Assembly: GCA_946887105.1 (NCBI GenBank)
Contig: CAMPKJ010000024.1
Coordinates: 1-32,590, forward strand
Reading direction: 5' to 3'
From: an uncultured Acidobacteriota bacterium
Lineage (GTDB): Bacteria; Acidobacteriota; Thermoanaerobaculia; Gp7-AA8
DNA: 32,590 bases
The stretch's first letter is position 1, and the number at the start of each line of letters is the position of its first letter. Shown one piece after another: positions 22,988-31,618 of the stretch. Under the pieces are notes generated by a model that saw only the letters and a list, made by a program, of their open reading frames with translations, was not told where the DNA came from and ran no database searches. The position numbers and the translations under genes are program-made.

Positions 22988-23737
22988 TTACCTCCCCAGA
23001 ATCGCGCGCACCACCGCGCCGGCGCTCTCGCCGTTGCCGATCGCGCGCACGATGGCGCTGCCGACCACGATCGCGTCGCAACGCTCGCGCAGCATTTCGT
23101 AGTGCTCGTGCCGCGAGATGCCGAAGCCGACCGCGATCGGGTGCTTCAGTTTCGCGCGCACTTCATCGAGCCGCGTGAGCAGTGCGGGATCGAGCTCGCT
23201 GCGCGTGCCGGTGACTCCGGTGGTCGAGACGTAGTACACGAAGCCGTCGCTCGCTTTGTCGATCGCTTTGATGCGCGCATCGGTCGACGTCGGCGCGAGC
23301 AGAAAAATCACGCCCAACCGCTGCGCATGCATGGCATGGCGGACCTCCGCCGCGGCCTCGGGCGGCAGGTCCGTGATCAGCACCGCATCGATGCCCGCCG
23401 CCTTCGCGTCGCGCGCAAACGCCTCGGGGCCGTAGCGGAGGATCGGATTCAGATACGAGAACGCGATCAACGGAATCGCGCTGCGCTCGCGAACGGCGCG
23501 CGCGATCGCGAAGACGTCGCGCGTGGTCGTGCCGTTCGCGAGCGCGCGCTGCGATGCCGCCTGGATCACCGGCCCGTCCGCGATCGGATCCGAGAACGGG
23601 ATCCCCAGCTCGACCGCGTCGGCGCCTGCCGCTTCCAGCTCGTGCACGATCTGCACGGTGTCGCCATCGCCGCAGGTGACGTAGGCAATGAGGCCGCAGC
23701 GGCGCTCTTTCCTCAGGCGTTCGAAGAGCTCTCTCAT
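22988..23737 (-). CDS. trpA: Tryptophan synthase alpha subunit
   Basis: 249 residues. It cleaves indole-3-glycerol phosphate to indole, which is channelled to TrpB. Catalytic Glu and Asp are E43 and D54 in [14 protein letters not shown]. Other typical stretches are [52 protein letters not shown] and VGFGIS. The ATG at 23737 overlaps the trpB stop as ATGA; the longer open frame upstream only shadows trpB. Last gene of the trp operon. Length is slightly short of the usual 265 but all motifs are intact. Confidence 0.97.
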   Translation of the reverse strand: MRELFERLRKERRCGLIAYVTCGDGDTVQIVHELEAAGADAVELGIPFSDPIADGPVIQAASQRALANGTTTRDVFAIARAVRERSAIPLIAFSYLNPILRYGPEAFARDAKAAGIDAVLITDLPPEAAAEVRHAMHAQRLGVIFLLAPTSTDARIKAIDKASDGFVYYVSTTGVTGTRSELDPALLTRLDEVRAKLKHPIAVGFGISRHEHYEMLRERCDAIVVGSAIVRAIGNGESAGAVVRAILGR

Positions 23738-24921
23738 GATTCGAGCTTCGCGATCTGCGGGACGTCCTTGTCCCCTCGCCCCGAGAGATTCGCGATCACG
23801 ACCTGCTCGCGCGCGATGGTGTGTCCGTGGCGCAGCAGCCATCCGAGCGCGTGCGACGACTCGAGCGCGGGAATGATCCCTTCGCTCTCGCTGAGTTTGT
23901 GGAACGCCTCCAGCGCGAGGTCATCGCTGCAGTCGTGATACTCGACGCGGCCGGTCTCCTGCAGCATGGCGTGCTCGGGCCCGATCGATGGGTAGTCGAG
24001 TCCCGCGGAGATCGAATGCGTCTCCGCGATCTGGCCGAACTCGTCCTGCAGCACCATCGAGCGCGTGCCGTGCAACACGCCGAGTGCGCCGCCGGAGAAT
24101 CGCGCGGCATGTTCGCCGAGCTTCTGTCCGCGGCCGCCTGCCTCGACGCCGATCATGCGGATCGATTCATGTTTCAGCATGTCGTAGAAGAGTCCGATGG
24201 CGTTCGAACCGCCGCCGACGCAGGCGATGGCGACATCGGGCAATGCACCGATGCGTTTCTTCAACTGCACGAGCGCCTCGCGGCCGATCACGGATTGAAA
24301 GTCGCGCACGACCATCGGATACGGATGCGGGCCGAGCACGGAGCCGATGATGTAGTGCGTGGTGCGCACGTTCGTGACCCAGTCGCGGATCGCTTCGTTG
24401 ATCGCGTCCTTGAGCGTGCGGCTGCCACTCGCGACCGGCACGACCTCGGCGCCGAGGAGGCGCATGCGGAAGACGTTCAGCTCCTGGCGGGCCATGTCCA
24501 CCTCGCCCATGTAGACCACGCACTGCATGCCCAGGAGCGCGCAGGCGGTGGCGGTGGCAACGCCGTGCTGGCCGGCGCCGGTCTCCGCAATGATGCGCTG
24601 CTTGCCCATCCGTTTCGCGATCAGCGCCTGGCCGATGGCGTTGTTGATCTTGTGCGCGCCGGTGTGCGTGAGGTCTTCGCGTTTGAGGAAGAGTCGAAAT
24701 CCGCCGCACAGCTCCGCGAATTTCTTCGCCTCGGTCAGCGGCGTCGGGCGTCCGACGAAATCCGCCAGCACGTCACCGAGCTCGCGCTGGAACGCCTTGT
24801 CGCGCTTCAGCTTTTTGTAGGCGCCCTCGAACTCGTCGAGCGCCGCCATCAGCGTTTCGGGGACGAACCGCCCGCCGAACTGACCGAAGAATCCGTGGCG
24901 ATCGGGGACAGCCGCGGTCAT
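23734..24921 (-). CDS. trpB: Tryptophan synthase beta subunit
   Basis: 395 residues. It joins indole and serine to give tryptophan using PLP. Lys91 in HTGAHKINN is the PLP lysine; [10 protein letters not shown] and [12 protein letters not shown] (phosphate binding) are present, as are the N-terminal [10 protein letters not shown] and C-terminal NLSGRGDKD. This is the standard TrpB1 type. The start overlaps the trpF stop as ATGA, and the end overlaps trpA, fitting stoichiometric production of the alpha2beta2 complex. Confidence 0.98.
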   Translation of the reverse strand: MTAAVPDRHGFFGQFGGRFVPETLMAALDEFEGAYKKLKRDKAFQRELGDVLADFVGRPTPLTEAKKFAELCGGFRLFLKREDLTHTGAHKINNAIGQALIAKRMGKQRIIAETGAGQHGVATATACALLGMQCVVYMGEVDMARQELNVFRMRLLGAEVVPVASGSRTLKDAINEAIRDWVTNVRTTHYIIGSVLGPHPYPMVVRDFQSVIGREALVQLKKRIGALPDVAIACVGGGSNAIGLFYDMLKHESIRMIGVEAGGRGQKLGEHAARFSGGALGVLHGTRSMVLQDEFGQIAETHSISAGLDYPSIGPEHAMLQETGRVEYHDCSDDLALEAFHKLSESEGIIPALESSHALGWLLRHGHTIAREQVVIANLSGRGDKDVPQIAKLES

Positions 24922-25568
24922 GTCTCGTGTACCTTCGCGAAGAGCTTGCGCAGCTTCGCGTGGTCCTTCACGCCCGGCGCCGATTCGACGCCAGTGGCGA
25001 CGTCGATGGCATCGGGACGAACGGCGCGGATCGCGTCGGACACGTTGTCGGGGGTGAGGCCGCCGGCCAGAAAGAACGGCTTCGAGCGCGGCAAGCGCGC
25101 GAGCAGCGACCAGTCGAACGTGCGTCCGGTGCCGCCGCCGAGCTTCGCGTCGTGCGTGTCGAACAGCAGCCATTCCGCGCTGGTGGCGACCACCGGGACC
25201 GTCTCGCCGACATGCACGCTCTTGATGGCCGGCTTGCCGAGCTCGCGCACGATCTCGTCCGGCTCGTTGCCGTGCAGTTGCACGTACTCGTTGCCGGCGA
25301 TGCCGCACACACGGCGGATCTCCTCGACCGAGGCATCGCGGAAAACGCCGACGCAATGCAGCGGATGGCTCTCGATCGGACGCCCATCGTGGCGCGTCCC
25401 CTTGCCGCCGCCCCACTGCACCTGGCTGATGATGCGCGCGGCGCGTTTCGGATCGATGTAGCGCGGCGAGTCGGGGACGAAGATGAAGCCGAGAAAGTCG
25501 GCGCCGAGCTCCGCCGCGTAATGCGCGTCTTCCGCGCGGGTGATTCCGCAGATCTTGATTTTCGTCAT
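24918..25568 (-). CDS. trpF: Phosphoribosylanthranilate isomerase
   Basis: 216 residues. It carries out the Amadori rearrangement of phosphoribosylanthranilate to CdRP. The general base is C7 in [43 protein letters not shown] and [15 protein letters not shown] (with the catalytic Asp) match the family. Monofunctional, with overlaps of four bases at both ends (trpC upstream, trpB downstream). Confidence 0.97.
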   Translation of the reverse strand: MTKIKICGITRAEDAHYAAELGADFLGFIFVPDSPRYIDPKRAARIISQVQWGGGKGTRHDGRPIESHPLHCVGVFRDASVEEIRRVCGIAGNEYVQLHGNEPDEIVRELGKPAIKSVHVGETVPVVATSAEWLLFDTHDAKLGGGTGRTFDWSLLARLPRSKPFFLAGGLTPDNVSDAIRAVRPDAIDVATGVESAPGVKDHAKLRKLFAKVHET

Positions 25569-26305
25569 GTCGTGACCAGTGTACGCACCGCGGCGGCGCG
25601 ATCGTCCTGCCGCAGCAGCGATTCGCCGACCAGGAACGCGTGAAATCCCGCCGCGCGCAGGCGATCGACGTCGGCGCGCGTGCGGATGCCGCTTTCGGCG
25701 ACGCGGATCTTATCCTCAGGCATCAGCGCGCCGAGACGTTCGGAGGTGCCGAGGTCGACGCGGAAATCGCGCAGATCGCGATTGTTCACGCCGATCAGCC
25801 GCGCGCCCGCTTCGACGGCGCGTTCGAGCTCGCGCTCGTCGTGCACCTCCACCAACGCATCGCGGCCGCACGATTCGAGCAGGGCGATGCAGTCGCGGAT
25901 CTGTTTTGCGTCGAGCAAGGAGGCCAGGAGCAGGATCGCGTCGGCGCCGGCGGCGATGCCGTGCACGAGTTGCGACGGCTCGAGGATGAAGTCCTTCATG
26001 ATCACCGGCAGGCCGGTGGCTGCTTTCGCGCGCGCGATCCAGGCGATCGAGCCGCGGAAGAAGTCCGGCTCGGTGACGATGGAGATCGCGGCTGCTCCGC
26101 CCTTCGCGTAGTCGCGGGCGATCGATTCGACGTCGGGGTGCTCGACGATCGTGCCCGCGCTGGGAGAGGCGGATTTGATCTCGGCGATGACGTTGATCGC
26201 GTCGCGCTGCAGCGCGGTGCGGAATGCGAACGGCGCGCCGGCCTGATCGCGCAGACGCGCGCGCGTGCGCTCGACGATCCGGGCCAGGACGTCGTTCACG
26301 CCCAC
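25565..26305 (-). CDS. trpC: Indole-3-glycerol phosphate synthase
   Basis: 246 residues from a GTG at 26305; a second GTG at 26299 follows a G-rich stretch and is an equally possible start. It closes the indole ring from CdRP. Conserved pieces: [13 protein letters not shown] (K44), [24 protein letters not shown] (K104, catalytic), [33 protein letters not shown] and [12 protein letters not shown]. The gap of 76 bp to trpD, unlike the overlaps elsewhere in the operon, holds a palindromic repeat. Confidence 0.96.
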   Translation of the reverse strand: MGVNDVLARIVERTRARLRDQAGAPFAFRTALQRDAINVIAEIKSASPSAGTIVEHPDVESIARDYAKGGAAAISIVTEPDFFRGSIAWIARAKAATGLPVIMKDFILEPSQLVHGIAAGADAILLLASLLDAKQIRDCIALLESCGRDALVEVHDERELERAVEAGARLIGVNNRDLRDFRVDLGTSERLGALMPEDKIRVAESGIRTRADVDRLRAAGFHAFLVGESLLRQDDRAAAVRTLVTT

Positions 26306-26315
26306 CCCCCGCGTC

Positions 26316-26350
26316 GCATCTGGAGATGCTTCGCTACGCTCAGCATGACG
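26316..26350. repeat. Small palindromic repeat in the trpD-trpC gap
   Basis: The stretch contains GCATCT-GG-AGATGC (6-bp inverted repeat) overlapping ATGCT...AGCAT around TCGCTACGCTC. It resembles the widely dispersed CTTCGCT.CGCTCAG.ATGAC class of bacterial palindromes. It separates two genes of an otherwise overlapping operon. Confidence 0.7.
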
Positions 26351-26381
26351 GGGAGGGGGCGCGGCGTGACAGGGAGGGGGT

Positions 26382-27395
26382 TCATGCGTTGGTCTCCCGC
26401 ACCAGCTCCTGCAGCTTGCCGAGCGCTCTGCCGCTCACGATCGACTCGTGCGCGAGCACGACACCATCGCGAATCGTTGGCGCCGCTCCGGCGACATACA
26501 ACGCCGCGCCCGCGTTTGCGATCACGACGTCGTGCCGTGCCCCTGCACTTCCCTCGAGGACCGCGCGCGCAATCGCGGCGTTGGTCTGGATATCGCCGCC
26601 GGCCAGTTCTTCGAGCGAATGGGAGCGTACGCCGATGTCCGTAGGCGTGATCTCGTACGTCCGAACATCGCCATCGCGCACTTCGCAGATCAGCGTCGGC
26701 GCGGATACCGAGATCTCGTCGAGACCATCGCGGCTGTGCACCACCAGCGCGTGGATGGCGCCCAGCGCGGCCAGCACGCGCGCCACCGTTTCGACGAGCC
26801 GTTCCGCGAAGACGCCGAGCACCTGCCGGCGCGCGAACGCGGGGTTGGTCAGCGGCCCGAGGATGTTGAAGATGGTGCGCACGCCGAGCTCGCGGCGGAC
26901 CGACGCCACCGCGCTCATGGCCGGATGCAGCTTCGGCGCGAAGAGAAACGCGATGCCGGCACGGCGCAGCACGTTCGACATCCGCGCGGCATCGAGATCG
27001 AGATTCACACCGAGCGCGGCCAGCAGATCGGCGCTACCGCATGAGGACGACACGGCGCGATTGCCGTGCTTGGCGACGTTCGCACCCGCGCCCGCCGCGA
27101 CCAGCGCCGCGATCGTGGAGATGTTGAACGTGCCGCGCCCATCGCCGCCGGTGCCGCAGGTATCGACCAGCGCGTCGCGCGACTCGACGTCGAGCGGCGT
27201 GACGCGTTCGCGCATCGCCATCGCCGCGCCGGTGATCTCGTCAGCGGTCTCGCCTTTCATGCGTAACGCGATCAGCAGCGCCGACTTCTGCACGTCCGTC
27301 GCACCGCCGTCCATCACCTGTCCGAACACCTGATGCATTTCGTCGCGCGTCAGGTGGCGGCCTTCCACGGCGCGCTTGATGACGTCCGCGATCAT
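26382..27395 (-). CDS. trpD: Anthranilate phosphoribosyltransferase
   Basis: 337 residues. It transfers phosphoribose from PRPP to anthranilate. The glycine-rich PRPP site DTCGTGGDGRGTFNIST (GTGGD at 81-85), KHGNRAVSSSCGSADLLAALG, FLFAPKLHPAM, RTIFNILGPLTNPA and VVHSRDGLDEIS are all present, at normal length. Not fused to trpG, unlike in enterobacteria; instead the ATG overlaps the trpG stop as ATGA. Confidence 0.97.
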   Translation of the reverse strand: MIADVIKRAVEGRHLTRDEMHQVFGQVMDGGATDVQKSALLIALRMKGETADEITGAAMAMRERVTPLDVESRDALVDTCGTGGDGRGTFNISTIAALVAAGAGANVAKHGNRAVSSSCGSADLLAALGVNLDLDAARMSNVLRRAGIAFLFAPKLHPAMSAVASVRRELGVRTIFNILGPLTNPAFARRQVLGVFAERLVETVARVLAALGAIHALVVHSRDGLDEISVSAPTLICEVRDGDVRTYEITPTDIGVRSHSLEELAGGDIQTNAAIARAVLEGSAGARHDVVIANAGAALYVAGAAPTIRDGVVLAHESIVSGRALGKLQELVRETNA

Positions 27396-27970
27396 CGGAT
27401 GCCTCCGAGAAAGTTGAGGATCAGCTGGTCGCCGCCGGCGGTGCCGTACGACTCGGGATGGAACTGAATGCCGAAGATCGGCCGCTGGCGATGCGAGATG
27501 GCCATGATCGCGCCGTCGCTGCTCTCGGCGTCGATGCGGAAGAAATCGGGCAGCGATTCGCGGTCGATGACCAGCGAGTGATAGCGCGCGGAGCGCATCG
27601 GATGCGGACAGCCGGCGAAGAGGCCCTGCCCTTCGTGCCGGACGTCGCTCACCTTCCCATGGACCGGCACCTCGCCGCGCACGACCCGCGCCCCGAACGC
27701 CTCGGCGATGGCCTGGTGGCCGAGACAGACGCCGAGGAGCGGGATCTCGATGTCGCCGGCGCAGGCGCGAATCAGATCGATGCAGCGGCCGGCGCGCGCG
27801 GGAGTGCCGGGGCCGGGCGAGATCACGATCGCGCTCGGGCCTTCGTCGAGCAGTTCCCGCGGCTCGAATGCATCGTTGCGGATCACGCGCAGACGCTCGC
27901 CCGCCAGCCGCTCGATCTGCTGCACCAGGTTGTATGTAAAGGAGTCGTAGTTGTCGACGACGGTGATCAC
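27392..27970 (-). CDS. trpG: Anthranilate/aminodeoxychorismate synthase glutaminase subunit
   Basis: 192 residues from a GTG at 27970 preceded by GAGG at five bases; this gives the usual N-terminus MITVVDNYDSFTYNLVQ. An ATG at 28024 in frame would add an unrelated tail. The glutaminase triad is C82 (LLGVCLGHQ), H171 and E173 (QFHPES). The oxyanion motif ISPGPGTP is present. It supplies ammonia to TrpE, and in many bacteria also to PabB. No trpE is in the window, so the partner is encoded elsewhere. The 199-bp region upstream to rmuC holds no convincing leader peptide or terminator. Confidence 0.95.
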   Translation of the reverse strand: MITVVDNYDSFTYNLVQQIERLAGERLRVIRNDAFEPRELLDEGPSAIVISPGPGTPARAGRCIDLIRACAGDIEIPLLGVCLGHQAIAEAFGARVVRGEVPVHGKVSDVRHEGQGLFAGCPHPMRSARYHSLVIDRESLPDFFRIDAESSDGAIMAISHRQRPIFGIQFHPESYGTAGGDQLILNFLGGIR

Positions 27971-28169
27971 TGTCTGTTTCCTCGCTGTTCGAACGGACGG
28001 GCGGTCAGACGCGGCGCAACACACACCATCGCCACGGACGCCAACGCACGGTCAGGAGGAAATGTCGCGGCAGGTCAGACGAGCCAAAGACACGAGCCGG
28101 CAGTGAGGCTGCGCACGGGCTCGTTCTCCTGGTGGATCGTCATGGTGGCGGAAGGGTAGCACAGGCCGC

Positions 28170-29534
28170 CTACTTCCTCTCCATCGCCACCACCACCCCC
28201 GGCTCCTCGCTCTGCATGGTCAGGCGCAGTTTGGTCGACTCGAGCGGGAGCGTCTCGATCTGATCGAGGTTCTTCATCTCCTTGCCGCTCTGCGCCATCC
28301 GCTGCAGTTCCTCCCCTTTCGGCCAGAGCATCCGGTCGATCGAGCCGATGGCGGCGTTGTATTTCTCGACCGTGCCCTGCAAGGCCTTGCCGACGCCGGA
28401 GAGATGCTCCATCACCTTCACGAAACGATTGAACAGCTCCACGCCGGCGTCGTGCATCTTCTTCGCGTTCTCTTCCGTTCTCTCCGCCTTCCATCCGGCG
28501 GCGATGGCACGAAGGAGAGGCAGGAGCACGGTCGGCGACGCCAGGTAGATCTTTCGCTCCACGGCGTATTCGAAGAGGCTGGCGTCGGTGACCAGCGCCG
28601 CGGAAAGGAAATGCTCGCCCGGGAGATACATGACCGTGAAGTCGAGCGTCTCGCCGATGCTGGACTGGTATTCGCGGCGGCTGAGCGAATCGATGTGACG
28701 GCGCAGCGTGCGCGCGTGCGACGTCAGCAGCTCGCGCTTCCGTGCGTCGTCGGTTTCGTTCGATGCTTCCGCGTATTCGGCGAGTGGCGCCTTCGAGTCG
28801 ACGGCGATGACGCGCTTGTTCGGAAGGCGCACGATGAGATCGGGGCGGACGCGCCGGCCTTCGTCGGTGAGGAAGGTCTGCTGCATCTCGAAGTCGCAGA
28901 ACTCGCTCATGCCCGCCAGCTCGACGCAGCGTTTCAGCGAGCTCTCGCCCCATGAGCCGCGTACCGTCGGCGACTTCAATGCGTTCGAAAGCCTCGATGC
29001 TTCGCGCTGCGTCGACTCCTGCGCGATCAGCAGCGCACGGATCTGTTCCTGCAATCCGCCGTAGCTCGCGTTGCGGGCCAGCTCGCTCTTCGTGACCTCG
29101 GTGCGATACGTCTCGAGCATTTCGCGCACGGGCGTGAGCAGCGCGTCGATTTCCGCTTTCTTCGTGTCCAGCGCGCCGTTGACCTGGGTCTTGTTGGTGT
29201 GGACCAGCGCCTCGCTGACGTCCTTGAACGCTTTCTGGGCGAGGTTCGCAAAGCTGTCCTCGATCTCCTTGCGCAGCTGGGTGTGATTGGCGAGCACCTT
29301 CGCCACTTCGTCCGCGCGCGTTTCGGCGACCGCGCGCGCCTGCTGCGCTTCTTCGACGCGGCGTTGCATCTCCGCGCGCGCGCGCTCGCTGCGCTCCCGT
29401 TCGATGCGAGCTGCATCTCGTTCCGCGTGAGCCCGCATCGTTTCGGCCCGCTTGCTCGCGCTCCCGACCACCCACCCGCCGATCGCGCCCAGCAGCAGCG
29501 CGACCACGCCAATAAACAGTGCCGTAATTGTCAT
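28170..29534 (-). CDS. rmuC: RmuC family DNA recombination protein
   Basis: 454 residues. An N-terminal TM anchor (LFIGVVALLLGAIGGWVVG) is followed by a coiled coil of about 170 residues rich in Glu, Arg and Ala. The RmuC nuclease-like domain follows, with SPTVRGSWGESSLKRCVELAGM, VRPDLIVRLPNKRVIAVDSKAPL (PD-(D/E)xK-like D...DSK), TVMYLPGEHFLSAAL and ASPTVLLPLLRAIAAGW. RmuC limits recombination at inverted repeats in E. coli, which is of note in a genome with many such repeats. It starts five bases after the aminotransferase stop. Confidence 0.95.
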   Translation of the reverse strand: MTITALFIGVVALLLGAIGGWVVGSASKRAETMRAHAERDAARIERERSERARAEMQRRVEEAQQARAVAETRADEVAKVLANHTQLRKEIEDSFANLAQKAFKDVSEALVHTNKTQVNGALDTKKAEIDALLTPVREMLETYRTEVTKSELARNASYGGLQEQIRALLIAQESTQREASRLSNALKSPTVRGSWGESSLKRCVELAGMSEFCDFEMQQTFLTDEGRRVRPDLIVRLPNKRVIAVDSKAPLAEYAEASNETDDARKRELLTSHARTLRRHIDSLSRREYQSSIGETLDFTVMYLPGEHFLSAALVTDASLFEYAVERKIYLASPTVLLPLLRAIAAGWKAERTEENAKKMHDAGVELFNRFVKVMEHLSGVGKALQGTVEKYNAAIGSIDRMLWPKGEELQRMAQSGKEMKNLDQIETLPLESTKLRLTMQSEEPGVVVAMERK

Positions 29535-29538
29535 GCAT

Positions 29539-30648
29539 TTATTGTAACTGCTGGAGCGCCCGGATCACGCGCTCGACATCGTCCGCATCGTTGTAGAAAT
29601 GCGGGGAAAACCGCAGCAGGCCTTCCCGCGGCGCGCAAACGACGCGTTGCTCTTCGAGCCGGCGGTGATGCCAGAGGATCGATTTCTCTACATCCGGTGG
29701 AGTCGCGCCGATGATCGCGGAGCGGAACGGACGCGGAGAGGCGACCTGCCAGCCGATCTCTTCGAGCCGGTCCGCGAGCAGCGTCGCCACCGCGAGCGCT
29801 CGTTCCGCAATCGCGTCGATCCCGATCTCGAGCAGCAGGTCGATCGCCGCGCGCAGGCCAAAGACGCCGTTGGTGTTCAGCGAGCCGGCTTCGAAGCGGC
29901 GCGAGCCGGCGACCAGCGTCGTGCCGGTGCCGATGAACTTCCCCTGCCGCTCGATGTTGGTCCAGCCGATCTCGAGCACATCCAGTTGCTCCCGTTTCTC
30001 GGCGGCAACGTAAAAGATCGCCGCACCCTCGGGGCCGCACATCCACTTGTGGCCGTCCGCGGCCAGGAAGTCGATCTGCGAGCGCTTCACGTCGACCGGA
30101 AGCACGCCCACGCTCTGGATGGCATCGACGCAGAACAGCACGTTCCGTCGCGCACAGAGCTCGCCGATGGCGTCGAGATCGGCCGTGAATCCATTGTGGA
30201 ACGCGACGGTGGAAACGCTGACGATGCGGGTGCGCTCGTCGAGCAGCGGCGCGATGGCATCGACGGTCGGCTCGCTCGCCACACGGCATGCGACGCCGCG
30301 CGCTTCGAGGCGTTTCCACGGGGTCCAGTTCGACGGAAACTCGATCGCCGAGGTGACGACGTTGTCGCCCTCCCGCCACCGCAGACCCTCCGCGACGAAC
30401 GACAACCCCTCGGAGGTGTTCTTGAGGATCGCGATCTCGTCGGGTTGCGCGCCGATGAGACGCGCCGCGGACTCGCGCAGTCGCTCGATCTCCGCGTACC
30501 ACTCCCGCCAGTGCGTCGCGCCGAAATCGCGCTGATCGGCCGCATGCCGCGCCATCGCGTCATGCGCGCGCGTGGAGAGCGGCCCGACCGCGGCGTGGTT
30601 GAAGTAGACGACCTGCCGTGTGACCGGAAAGAGCTCGCGAACGTTCAC
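29539..30648 (-). CDS. Class V aminotransferase (cysteine desulfurase/isopenicillin-N epimerase-like)
   Basis: 369 residues. This is a PLP enzyme of fold type I: the PLP lysine is K201 in AADGHKWMCGPEG, the pyridine-binding Asp is D174 in FCVDAIQSVG, and FNHAAVGPLS at the N-terminus is typical. No conserved cysteine loop of true IscS/SufS enzymes is visible near position 330, so a desulfurase role is doubtful. A kynureninase or epimerase-like reaction remains possible, but the substrate cannot be told. It is divergent from the ArsR gene, with a palindromic operator in the 52-bp gap. Confidence 0.9.
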   Translation of the reverse strand: MNVRELFPVTRQVVYFNHAAVGPLSTRAHDAMARHAADQRDFGATHWREWYAEIERLRESAARLIGAQPDEIAILKNTSEGLSFVAEGLRWREGDNVVTSAIEFPSNWTPWKRLEARGVACRVASEPTVDAIAPLLDERTRIVSVSTVAFHNGFTADLDAIGELCARRNVLFCVDAIQSVGVLPVDVKRSQIDFLAADGHKWMCGPEGAAIFYVAAEKREQLDVLEIGWTNIERQGKFIGTGTTLVAGSRRFEAGSLNTNGVFGLRAAIDLLLEIGIDAIAERALAVATLLADRLEEIGWQVASPRPFRSAIIGATPPDVEKSILWHHRRLEEQRVVCAPREGLLRFSPHFYNDADDVERVIRALQQLQ

Positions 30649-30657
30649 AGAAAAGGA

Positions 30658-30701
30658 TTGTCGCCGATCGCAACATTTTGATAATGTTCAAACTATCAAA
30701 A
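30658..30701 (+). promoter_or_regulatory. Promoter and palindromic operator of the arsR-sdpI-like pair
   Basis: TTGTCG (30658-30663), 16 bases, then GATAAT (30680-30685) make a plausible promoter. Overlapping it are TTTTGATA (30676-30683) with TATCAAAA (30694-30701), a perfect 8-bp inverted repeat, and AACATT/AATGTT (30672-30677 and 30683-30688). This AT-rich island stands out in GC-rich DNA. Its position over the -10 and the arsR ATG suggests autorepression, and it may also affect the divergent aminotransferase gene. Confidence 0.7.
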
Positions 30702-30985
30702 TGAGATCGCAGGAAGTGTTCAAGGCGCTGTCCGATCCGACCCGCCGCGAGATCCTGCGGATGCTGCGGAAGCGGCCGATGAACGCCGGCGAGCTGGCCG
30801 AGGCGTTCGAGATGACCAAGGGATCGCTGTCGCATCACTACAACATTCTCAAGGCGGCGGAGTTGGTGCGGTGCGAGCGGCGCGGGCAGTTCCTCGTGTA
30901 CTCGCTGAATACCAGCGTCATCGAGGACGTGATGGCGCTGCTGGTGGACCTGTTCGGATCCGAGAAGAAGAAGGAGAGACCATGA
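30701..30985 (+). CDS. ArsR-family transcriptional regulator (SdpR-like autorepressor)
   Basis: 94 residues from the ATG at 30701, where the family's N-terminus begins (MRSQEVFKALSDPTRREILRML). The winged HTH is AGELAEAFEMTKGSLSHHYNILKAAELV, followed by the wing VRCERRGQFLVYSLN. The metal-binding ELCVCD motif of arsenic/cadmium sensors is absent. Together with the SdpI-like gene overlapping by ATGA downstream, this matches the Bacillus SdpR/SdpI arrangement, in which the membrane protein sequesters the repressor. There is no Shine-Dalgarno sequence; the predicted 5' untranslated region is only about nine bases. Confidence 0.93.
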   Translation: MRSQEVFKALSDPTRREILRMLRKRPMNAGELAEAFEMTKGSLSHHYNILKAAELVRCERRGQFLVYSLNTSVIEDVMALLVDLFGSEKKKERP

Positions 30986-31611
30986 GATTCGTTTCGCTGG
31001 CCATGCTGCTGATCGCGGTGACGCTGTCGCTGATCTTCTATCCCGCTCTTCCCGATCCGATGCCGACGCACTGGAATGCCTCCGGCGAAGTCGACGGCTG
31101 GTCGCCGAAGCTGCTCGGCGCGTTCCTGATGCCGATGATCATGGCCGGGATGGCGGGCTTGTTCCTGATCCTGCCGCGCATCTCGCCGCGCGGCTATAGC
31201 GTCGATGAAGCATCGCGCGGCTATCGCGCCATCGAGCTGTCGATCGTGGCGTTCCTGCTCTGCGTGCACGTGGTGGTGCTGCTCATGTCCACCGGCACGC
31301 GCATCGACATGAGCATCATCATGGCGATGCTCACCGGCGCGCTGTTCGTGGTCCTCGGCAATTACATGGCCAAGGTGCGCCGCAATTTCTTCATCGGCAT
31401 CCGCACGCCGTGGACGCTCGCCGATGAGGACGTGTGGTACCGCACGCACCGCCTCGGCGGACGCGTGTTCGTCGCGGCAGGCATCGCGCTGATGATGGTG
31501 CCGTTCGCGGGAGCCGCGCAGTTCCCGGCGTTCATCGCCATCGCACTCACCGCCGCGGCCATTCCGACGGTCTATTCGTATGTGATCTACCGGCGGATGG
31601 ACCGGAGCTAG
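30982..31611 (+). CDS. SdpI-family membrane protein (DUF1648 domain)
   Basis: 209 residues with six hydrophobic segments. The N-terminal DUF1648 motif is YPALPDPMPTHWNASGEVDGW. The SdpI part has GNYMAKVRRNFFIGIRTPWTLADEDVWYRTHRLGGRVFV. In Bacillus subtilis SdpI gives immunity to the SdpC toxin and sequesters the SdpR repressor; whether this protein does either is unknown as no toxin gene is seen here. It starts within the stop of the ArsR gene and ends seven bases before the convergent aroC stop. Confidence 0.93.
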   Translation: MRFVSLAMLLIAVTLSLIFYPALPDPMPTHWNASGEVDGWSPKLLGAFLMPMIMAGMAGLFLILPRISPRGYSVDEASRGYRAIELSIVAFLLCVHVVVLLMSTGTRIDMSIIMAMLTGALFVVLGNYMAKVRRNFFIGIRTPWTLADEDVWYRTHRLGGRVFVAAGIALMMVPFAGAAQFPAFIAIALTAAAIPTVYSYVIYRRMDRS

Positions 31612-31618
31612 AACGGCG

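Noticed and set aside
27971..28049. Trp-rich frame (MRWRPWRW...) upstream of trpG that could be a trp leader peptide
   Set aside because: The frame has no ribosome site, no stop codon before trpG and continues far into it; no terminator hairpin follows. Three TGG codons in GC-rich DNA can arise by chance.
28053..28105. Plus-strand AGGAGG followed by an ATG and a 14-codon ORF
   Set aside because: Spacing of two bases is too short for a ribosome site, the ORF is tiny, and it is antisense to the leader region of trpG.
28070..28142. Second possible trp leader ORF ending CLWLV
   Set aside because: It contains a single Trp codon and no terminator or alternative stems are evident downstream.
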